Positions 33,477-39,516 of a DNA stretch of 39,516 bases are shown here, piece by piece. The notes under the pieces were generated by a model. That model made no database searches. It saw nothing but the letters and a program-made list of their open reading frames with translations, and was not told the DNA's origin. The translations under genes were made by a program, and so were the position numbers. Each line of letters opens with the position of its first letter. Positions within the stretch are counted from its first letter, which is position 1. The stretch is from Bacillus massiliigorillae (lineage in GTDB: Bacteria; Bacillota; Bacilli; Bacillales; DSM-1321), in NCBI RefSeq assembly GCF_000380245.2, contig NZ_HG428744.1:227631-267146 (forward strand). Direction: 5' to 3'.

Positions 33477-34225
33477 GATGTCACAACCTTCAAGTTTGTT
33501 TTTGCTTCAAATTGTTTTTGAATCTCTTTATCTAAATTTGATGTAATAATGACAGCTGCTTCAACATCAGCCACTTTCGCAAAGAAAGTCTCCGTAAATT
33601 TCGTTTTATCCACAAGTACATACGATGTTTCCGAAAGACTCATGGCTACTTTTTTTAAAGCTGCTTCTTCAGGATCTGGTGTCGTAAACCCACTTTGAAC
33701 ATTTACACCATTCATTCCGAGAAAGCTTTTATCAAATCTATATTGTTTTAAGTTCTCTAAAGCTACTGAGCCGACAATAGCATTAGTATTTCCCTTAATT
33801 TTGCCACCTATTATATATGTCGGTATTTTTGCAACAGTTAATGCTTCAACATGCATTAAACCATTTGTTACAACAACGATATTCTTATCGACTAGAAATG
33901 GAAGCATCTCTGCAACAGTGCTCCCAGCATCTAAGTAAATACAATCTCCATCATGGATTAAACTCGCTGCCTTTTCTGCAATCATTTTTTTACCTTGACG
34001 GTTTTTGGCTGTTTTATCTTTCATGTTTGGTTCATCAACCTTCGAATAGGGAAGTGTTGCCCCTCCATGAATTCTTCTTAATAAGCCTTTCCCCTCTAAA
34101 AGAGCTAAATCTCTTCGAACCGTTGATTCGGAGGACTGTGTATTACTTACAAGCCTTTGCAAGTCTACAACACCATGCTCAGAAAGTAATTCAAGAATGA
34201 TTTGGTGACGCTCGGTCGTTAACAT
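33473..34225 (-). CDS. fruR: Fructose operon repressor, DeoR family
   Basis: A 250-residue DeoR-type regulator. The N-terminal helix-turn-helix is in ERHQIILELLSEHGVVDLQRLVSNTQSSESTVRRDLALLEGKGLLRRIHGGA (about residues 5-57). The C-terminal sugar-phosphate sensor domain contains IYLDAGSTVAEML and VTNGLMHVEAL. In this family fructose-1-phosphate releases the repressor. I set the start at ATG 34225 (MLTTERHQ), as the in-frame ATG at 34294 precedes the predicted promoter. It heads fruR-fruK-fruA and overlaps fruK by 4 nt. Confidence 0.95.
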   Translation of the reverse strand: MLTTERHQIILELLSEHGVVDLQRLVSNTQSSESTVRRDLALLEGKGLLRRIHGGATLPYSKVDEPNMKDKTAKNRQGKKMIAEKAASLIHDGDCIYLDAGSTVAEMLPFLVDKNIVVVTNGLMHVEALTVAKIPTYIIGGKIKGNTNAIVGSVALENLKQYRFDKSFLGMNGVNVQSGFTTPDPEEAALKKVAMSLSETSYVLVDKTKFTETFFAKVADVEAAVIITSNLDKEIQKQFEAKTNLKVVTS

Positions 34226-34255
34226 ACTTCCACTTCCTTTGTGAAGAATATCACT

Positions 34256-34312
34256 AGTATAGAGTAAAATTAAATCATAATCAATCAATTTCATTCAAAA
34301 ACAATCATAATT
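34256..34312 (-). promoter_or_regulatory. fruRKA promoter with repeated candidate operator
   Basis: On the minus strand TTGATT (34279-34284), a 17-nt spacer and TATACT (34256-34261) form a promoter. The 9-mer ATTATGATT occurs twice as direct repeats (34273-34281 and 34303-34311), 30 bp apart, the first overlapping the -35. These may be FruR half-sites. Confidence 0.6.
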
Positions 34313-34316
34313 ATAT

Positions 34317-34353
34317 ATAAAAAAACCGCCTTCTTAATATGGCGGTTTTTTTT
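34317..34353. terminator. Terminator after manA
   Basis: ACCGCC (34325-34330) and GGCGGT (34341-34346) with a 10-nt loop are flanked by an A-run on one side and a T-run on the other, so it could act in both directions. It closes the man operon just upstream of the fruR promoter. Confidence 0.88.
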
Positions 34354-34372
34354 CATTTATTTTTTCTAGTGA

Positions 34373-35314
34373 TTAAACATGAGATACAATCAGTTCCATA
34401 TCCCCCATTAGTTTATATTCACCAAAATTATGTGGAAGTAAGAAATGCTCTCCCTTATCTAATTCATATTCACGACTTTTAGAAATAAGCTTTCCATCTC
34501 CATCAATTACACTACATAATAAGAATGGATATGACTGTTCAAACGAAGCTTTCCCACTTACTTCATATTTATCTACCGAAAAATATTCATTTGCAACAAA
34601 TGGTGTTACTATCGTTTCTTCTGTTTGTTCCGTTCCAAATGATAAATTTTCATTAACAAAAGGAACTTGAATAACATCCTTTGACTTTTCTAAATGCAAT
34701 TCTCTTACATTACCATTAGCATCTTTTCGATTATAATCATACAAACGATAAGTCGTATCAGAATTCTGCTGCGTTTCAAGTACAAGTGTACCTTTACAAA
34801 GCGCATGTACCGTTCCACTTGGCACATAGAAGAAGTCACCTTTTTTAATTTTGACGATTCGGAGTAACTCATCCCACTTTTCTTCGTCTACCATTCTTAC
34901 TAACTCTTCTTGAGATTTAGCATTATGACCGAAAATCAGCTCAGCATCCTCATCACAATCGATAATATACCAACACTCTGTTTTTCCAAGTTCATCTTTT
35001 TCGTTCTCTTTCGCATATTGATCATCAGGATGAACTTGTACTGATAAATTATCATTTGCATCCAAAATTTTAGTAAGCAATGGAAAAGTATCTCCCGATA
35101 GATTACCAAAAAGGTTACGATGCTCTTTCCACAAATCCGCTAAAGATAACCCTTTGTAAGACCCATTCTTAACAATGCTTGGTCCATTTGGATGAGCAGA
35201 AAAAGCCCAACATTCACCTGTCTTACCAGACGGAATATCATATCCAAAAGACGTTAATCTTGTTCCTCCCCAAATTCTTTCTTGAAATACTGGTTCAAAA
35301 AATAATGGTTCCAC
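34373..35314 (-). CDS. manA: Mannose-6-phosphate isomerase, class I
   Basis: ManA interconverts mannose-6-phosphate and fructose-6-phosphate, feeding mannose taken up by ManP into glycolysis. The 313-residue cupin-type enzyme starts MEPLFFEPVFQERIWGGTRL. It has the zinc ligands in VQVHPDDQYA and GKTECWYII and the FYVPSGTVHALCKG block. The apparent start is GTG at 35314 behind AAGGGCG. It is 20 nt downstream of manP and followed by a terminator. Confidence 0.95.
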   Translation of the reverse strand: MEPLFFEPVFQERIWGGTRLTSFGYDIPSGKTGECWAFSAHPNGPSIVKNGSYKGLSLADLWKEHRNLFGNLSGDTFPLLTKILDANDNLSVQVHPDDQYAKENEKDELGKTECWYIIDCDEDAELIFGHNAKSQEELVRMVDEEKWDELLRIVKIKKGDFFYVPSGTVHALCKGTLVLETQQNSDTTYRLYDYNRKDANGNVRELHLEKSKDVIQVPFVNENLSFGTEQTEETIVTPFVANEYFSVDKYEVSGKASFEQSYPFLLCSVIDGDGKLISKSREYELDKGEHFLLPHNFGEYKLMGDMELIVSHV

Positions 35315-35334
35315 TCTTATTCAACGCCCTTCAT

Positions 35335-37263
35335 TTATGCAATATTCTCTAGTAGTCGATAGGCTTCTTCTTTCTCTTGTACAGCAACTAATTGCTCTCT
35401 AAATTCATCATCCATCAATTGTCTAGACAGCATTTGAAGAATTTTCAAGTGCTCATTACCTGCACTGCTTTCTGGAACAGCAATCATAAAGATCAATTTC
35501 GCATCAGTTCCATCGAGACTTTTCCAATCTACTCCATCTCTTTTAATACCAAATACGACACTTGGCTTTTTAACTGCTTGAGATTTACCGTGAGGAATTG
35601 CAATGTTCATACCTATTCCAGTCGAACCTTCCTTTTCACGGTTAAGAATAGCTTCCTTAAATGCCTCTTTAGAATGTAAAGCTCCAACTTGATCTAATTT
35701 ACTAATCATTTCATCAATGATTTCTTCTTGAGTAGCCCCCGTTAAATTTGTATCAATTAACTCAAAGCTAGTAATATCTGTTAACTTATTAATTTCTTGT
35801 TTCTTTTCTTCTTGTTTTACTTTTATCTCTGTAACATTTTCCTTCATTTCTGGTGCTTTCACTTGCTCAACATCTTTCTTAAGTAGGCTAATCATTACAA
35901 CTGTTACAAGTGAACCAGCAATAACTGCTACAAAGAACATTAAAACATTGTCTACTGCACCCAGTGCGGCAACAATTGGACCACCATGTGCCACTCTATC
36001 TCCTACATTGAAAAGCATCGCAATAACCGAACCAGTCATAGAACCTACGACAATACTTGGAATAACACGAAGTGGATCTTGTGCAGCAAATGGAATTGCT
36101 CCTTCCGTAATACCGAACAAGCCCATTGTAAATGCTGCTTTCCCTGCTTCTCTTTCTTGTGCTTCGAATTTACGCTTGTTAATAAATGTAGCAAGCCCTA
36201 AACCAATCGGTGGAATACAGATTGCTACAGCGATAGGTCCCATAATTCCATAGTTTCCTTCAACAATCATAGCTGAGCCAAACATAAATGCTACTTTATT
36301 GAAAGGACCACCCATATCTACTGCAATCATAGCTCCTAAAATCATAGCTAATAGAATTGAACTTGTACCTTGCATACCTGCTAACCAATCCGTTAACATA
36401 ACAAACACGTGTGAAATTGGTGCACCAATGAATAAAATAAATGCTAAACCAACAAGAAGTGAACCAAATACCGGAATAATGATAATCGGCATAATAGGCA
36501 TGATTGCTTTTGGTACTTTAAGCTTCTTAATAGCTAAAACGATATAACCAGCAAGAAAACCAGCGATAATTCCACCTAAGAAACCAGCTCCTGCTTCACT
36601 ACCATAGAAACTTCCATTTGCGGCAATATATCCTCCAACCATACCCGGTACTAAACCAGGCTTATCAGCAATACTAAATGCGATATAACCTGCTAATATT
36701 GGAACCATGAAGGAGAATGCTGCCCCACCAATGTTATTGATTGTATGCCATATAGAATCTTCTGGTATAACAATTCCACCAGGTGTATTTTCTCCACCAA
36801 GTGCAAGAGAAATGGCTACTAACAGTCCACCTACGACAATGAACGGAACCATATAAGAAACCCCATTCATTAAGTGACGATAGATTGCATTTACAACGCC
36901 TGATTTCCCGTTTGATTCTTGAGGATTGTCAGAACTAGCTTCTGATTCCTTATATACAGATACCTTACCATCTTCGAATTGCTTAAATAATGATTCTGGC
37001 TTTCGAATTCCATCTTGAACGCCTACAACAAGTAATCGCTTCCCTTTAAAACGTCCTTTATCTACTTTTCGATCTGCTGCAATAATGATTCCATCTGCTT
37101 CACGGATTTCTTGAGCTGTTAACTGATTTTCGACGCCGACACCACCTTGCGTCTCTACTTTCATTTCGATTCCCAACTTGTCAGCTGCTTTTTGAAGATT
37201 TTCAGCGGCCATATATGTATGAGCAATACCATTGGGACATGAAGTAATAGCTAATAATTTCAT
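35335..37263 (-). CDS. manP: PTS mannose transporter EIIBCA (fructose superfamily)
   Basis: This transporter phosphorylates its sugar during uptake; the manA and manR neighbours point to mannose. The 642 residues run B-C-A. EIIB is at the N-terminus with Cys9 (ITSCPNGIAHTYMAA). A linker comes next, then a multi-pass EIIC (about 125-465, ITEGAIPFAAQDP). A Lys/Glu-rich linker follows (about 470-495), and EIIA has the phosphorylated His in GMNIAIPHGKS near residue 575. GGAGGAAAG precedes the ATG. A cre site lies 23 nt upstream. The substrate is inferred from context; the sequence alone says fructose/mannose family. Confidence 0.92.
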   Translation of the reverse strand: MKLLAITSCPNGIAHTYMAAENLQKAADKLGIEMKVETQGGVGVENQLTAQEIREADGIIIAADRKVDKGRFKGKRLLVVGVQDGIRKPESLFKQFEDGKVSVYKESEASSDNPQESNGKSGVVNAIYRHLMNGVSYMVPFIVVGGLLVAISLALGGENTPGGIVIPEDSIWHTINNIGGAAFSFMVPILAGYIAFSIADKPGLVPGMVGGYIAANGSFYGSEAGAGFLGGIIAGFLAGYIVLAIKKLKVPKAIMPIMPIIIIPVFGSLLVGLAFILFIGAPISHVFVMLTDWLAGMQGTSSILLAMILGAMIAVDMGGPFNKVAFMFGSAMIVEGNYGIMGPIAVAICIPPIGLGLATFINKRKFEAQEREAGKAAFTMGLFGITEGAIPFAAQDPLRVIPSIVVGSMTGSVIAMLFNVGDRVAHGGPIVAALGAVDNVLMFFVAVIAGSLVTVVMISLLKKDVEQVKAPEMKENVTEIKVKQEEKKQEINKLTDITSFELIDTNLTGATQEEIIDEMISKLDQVGALHSKEAFKEAILNREKEGSTGIGMNIAIPHGKSQAVKKPSVVFGIKRDGVDWKSLDGTDAKLIFMIAVPESSAGNEHLKILQMLSRQLMDDEFREQLVAVQEKEEAYRLLENIA

Positions 37264-37285
37264 ATCTCTTTCCTCCTCCAGTATT

Positions 37286-37299
37286 TGTAATCGTTTTCA
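37286..37299. promoter_or_regulatory. cre site (CcpA operator) of manP
   Basis: TGTAATCGTTTTCA matches TGWAANCGNTNWCA at all 14 positions. It lies 22 nt before the manP ATG, downstream of the likely promoter, so it would act as a roadblock for catabolite repression. Confidence 0.82.
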
Positions 37300-37345
37300 T
37301 TTCTTATTTATTACTATACTAGAATAACGAAAATAAATAGCTTTG

Positions 37346-37370
37346 ATTTTTACCGTAGCTTCCGGAAAAA
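37346..37370. promoter_or_regulatory. Inverted repeat, candidate ManR operator
   Basis: TTTTTACCG and CCGGAAAAA, separated by TAGCTT, form an imperfect inverted repeat between the manR stop and the manP promoter area. On the minus strand no T-run follows it, so it is unlikely to be a terminator. Confidence 0.35.
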
Positions 37371-37395
37371 AGAGATTTTATATCATCTAAAAGAA

Positions 37396-39371
37396 CTAGA
37401 ACTGTCCATCATTTATCCACATGCTGTTTAATTTATTTAAAAAAGTCATTGGATCGGTTTCTTTAATCAATGCTTGAATATGTTCTGGTTGCTCACTTAA
37501 ATAAGATAATTCCTGAAATAATTGTTTGATTTCATTCTGATTTTCATGATTTACTGCCATCATAAATAGAAGCGATACTTTTTCCGCCCCCCATACAATA
37601 GGTTCCTTTAATGTTGCAATAACAACAGCTGGCTGAATCACCAATTTAGGATTACCGTGAGGGATTGCTATACCTGCACCTATAGTAGTTGCTGACATTT
37701 TTTCTCTCATAACCGCATTAGCAATATACTCTTCTTCAACATACCCTTTCTTATAAAGGGAAGTTGCTAAGTCTTCAATCAACTTATAAGGATGCTTTGG
37801 TTCCATTTGTAAAAATACTAAAAACGGATTCGAATATTTCATAAAACTAGACTGGTTTAATTGCTTCTTAGAAGGATTAGTCAACTGTTTAATAAAATCT
37901 TTCAATTTATTCTCTTCTACTGCTTCTAATAATGGAGATACAACTATATGAGGAATGTCCATTTCTTGCAATTTAATGGTTGAAATAACAAAATCAACTT
38001 CATGACGTGATAAATAGGCTTTTAAGTCATCTTTTGAAATACAATCTTGAATATCTATGGATGGAAAATTTCGATCAATCTTTGTTCTCAATAATTGAGA
38101 CATGCCTATTCCCATATGACAAACAACAACAGCTTTTTTTAATATGCCTTTATTTTTTTCATACCGTTCAACAGATGCTTGAAAATGTAGAGTAAGATAC
38201 GCAGCTTCTTCTTCAGGTATTTGTAAAGGAAGCCTCTTACTTACTTCATCTAAAGCAGAAATAACAGTATTAAACATATACGGATACATATTCTTTATTT
38301 CTTTTAACATCGGATTTGTAACGACCAAACCATAATTCAATCGATTCAGAGTAGTATATAAATGTACCTTTAATCCATCTATTAGCGCATGATCTTTAGC
38401 GAAATCTATCGCATGTAAATCCGACATATGTTCAACTAAATAGTTCATCAAATCAGTAAGAATAATATTATTCTCTGTAAAATCATCCTCTTCGACTAAT
38501 GAAACACTTTGTCGATAACGGAATTTACCACCCAATATATGTAGTGCTAAATAAAGGATTTCATCCTCTGGAAAACGAATCGCAAAGAATGATTCTAATT
38601 TTTTCAGAAAATCAATTGTCCATTTATATTCTTTCTTGTCATGTAGCCGAAACTCTTTCGTTTCATACATAGCAATAGGCTGATTTAATTTTACTCTCTT
38701 AATCATAAACAACGTATGAACAAGTAGACCTTCAAAAGATTGGTCGGTGAAAAATAAAGAATGACGCCTCTGCAAGATTTTTAACTCTGTTGTTACTATT
38801 TCAATTTCATGTGCAGAGAATTGCCTCGCAATAAATTGTTTTGTTAGCTCTTGATTACTAGTTAGTTCTGAGAGTCTTGCTAATGCTTTTCTTTTATTAC
38901 CTTCTGTACCTTCAATACTTAATCCAATTTTTTGTTTAGAAACAAGTGTTAATCCTAATGTTTCAAGCCACTCCCCTATTACATCCAAATTTTTTTTATC
39001 ATAGCTCTGTTTACAAAATATTGAGAAGAAAATTCATTGGCAGAAATAGCTTTCGTACTCATTAATAGCTTATATGCGATTTGTAGAGTTCTCTCTTCAT
39101 CAGAAATATACGGAGAAATTTCATTTACTGACTGAAGTTGATTATATAAATAGGCTTTCTCATAATCATCAATTTGTAACTGTACACCTAATCCTGGCTT
39201 TCTTATTAATGAAGCATTTGAATGTATAGAAAGGTATTCTTCTAATTTCTTAAAGTCATTACGGATCGTTTTCTCTGAACAACCTACCTTTTCTGCAAAA
39301 TCATTCACGATAAAATATTGTTGAGGATTTGTTAGTAAGATGCGCAATATATCTTGTTGTCTTGTATTCAT
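37396..39371 (-). pseudogene. manR: ManR, PRD-containing mannose operon activator, split by a frameshift
   Basis: Two overlapping frames together make one BglG/ManR-type regulator. The N-terminal part (39371 to 38979, 130 residues, GGAAGGAG ribosome site) holds an HTH_11 domain and the start of a second HTH domain (SEKTIRNDFKKLEEYLS), and ends after NRAMIKKIWM. The rest (38988 to 37396, 530 residues) has PRD1 and PRD2 (LALHILGGKFRYR, YLTLHFQASVERY), an EIIB-like domain (VVCHMGIGMSQLL) and an EIIA-like domain (GAGIAIPHGNP). The switch point is an A8 run (38990-38997, minus strand). One extra A would join the frames as MIKKNLDVIGEW and give 658 residues, near the usual length. It could be a true mutation, a phase-variable tract, slippage, or a sequencing error. 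Confidence 0.85.
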
Positions 39372-39516
39372 AAATTACTCCTTCCTCAAATAGTAAAACA
39401 GTATATTGTTACTCCTTTCACATAAATTTATATAAGTCATCTTCATTATTATATAAATACTCCCTATTCATAAAAATAGTAATATTAACCACTATGTAGT
39501 ACCCTTAAATATAAAC
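39372..39516 (-). promoter_or_regulatory. Upstream region of manR, cut by window edge
   Basis: The AT-rich region holds a perfect TATAAT on the minus strand (39448-39453) about 77 nt ahead of the manR start, but no good -35; ManR-type genes often need an activator. AAGGAGTAA occurs twice, once as the manR ribosome site and once 30 nt upstream without an obvious start codon. Confidence 0.3.

Noticed and set aside
35948..36547. Plus-strand frames antisense to manP, and similar ones opposite fruA
   Set aside because: Pro/Ile/Ala-rich complement of membrane-domain codons, with no gene signals.
37346..37370. Inverted repeat after manR as a terminator
   Set aside because: On the minus strand the T-rich part is on the 5' side and no T-run follows the stem, so an operator is more likely.

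Overview
The window reads as chromosome of a Bacillus cereus-group Firmicute (cereus/thuringiensis/anthracis/mycoides type). It is AT-rich, has strong GGAGG-type ribosome sites, keeps the Bacillus gene order pcrB-pcrA-ligA-camS and yerA-yerB-yerC, has the 12-gene pur operon in the B. subtilis order, and carries short palindromic intergenic repeats of the kind known from this group. Species identity is an inference from gene content. No rRNA, tRNA, phage, IS element or CRISPR array was seen.

Layout. 1-6.2 kb (minus strand): pcrB, pcrA, ligA and camS (prenyl-lipid synthesis, DNA repair and ligation, a lipoprotein), with an internal pcrA promoter carrying a LexA-type SOS box. 6.3-9.6 kb (minus): yerA (adenine-deaminase-like amidohydrolase), yerB (lipoprotein) and yerC (TrpR-fold regulator). 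9.7-10.0 kb (plus): a small DUF2892 membrane protein. 10.0-10.45 kb: two terminators flanking a long-hairpin bcr1-like repeat.

10.45-24.1 kb (minus): purEKBCSQLFMNHD, the whole route from PRPP to IMP plus PurB. Its control region is readable: an inverted PurBox pair, a sigma-A promoter, a guanine-class riboswitch with mutually exclusive antiterminator and terminator, then about 400 nt of leader filled with repeat elements before purE. A NETI-motif small protein gene (yebG type) lies just upstream.

24.4-27.4 kb (minus): anaerobic ribonucleotide reductase nrdD and its activase nrdG, with an NrdR-box pair 31 bp apart. 27.6-30.6 kb: a TetR regulator divergent from an FAD-dependent dehydrogenase (fumarate reductase/3-ketosteroid dehydrogenase family) and an SRPBCC/CoxG-like protein. 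Two copies of TGATA-N7-TATCA lie 20 bp apart in the divergent region. This is the least characterised module here.

30.7-34.3 kb (minus): fruR-fruK-fruA, fructose uptake and phosphorylation. 34.4-39.4 kb (minus): manR-manP-manA, mannose uptake and isomerisation, with a perfect cre site ahead of manP. manR is split by a one-base frameshift at an A8 run, so the mannose activator is broken, phase-variable, rescued by slippage, or mis-sequenced in this isolate. Most of the window is conserved housekeeping sequence; the points of interest are the manR frameshift, the TetR cassette and its tandem operators, and the repeats inside the purE leader.
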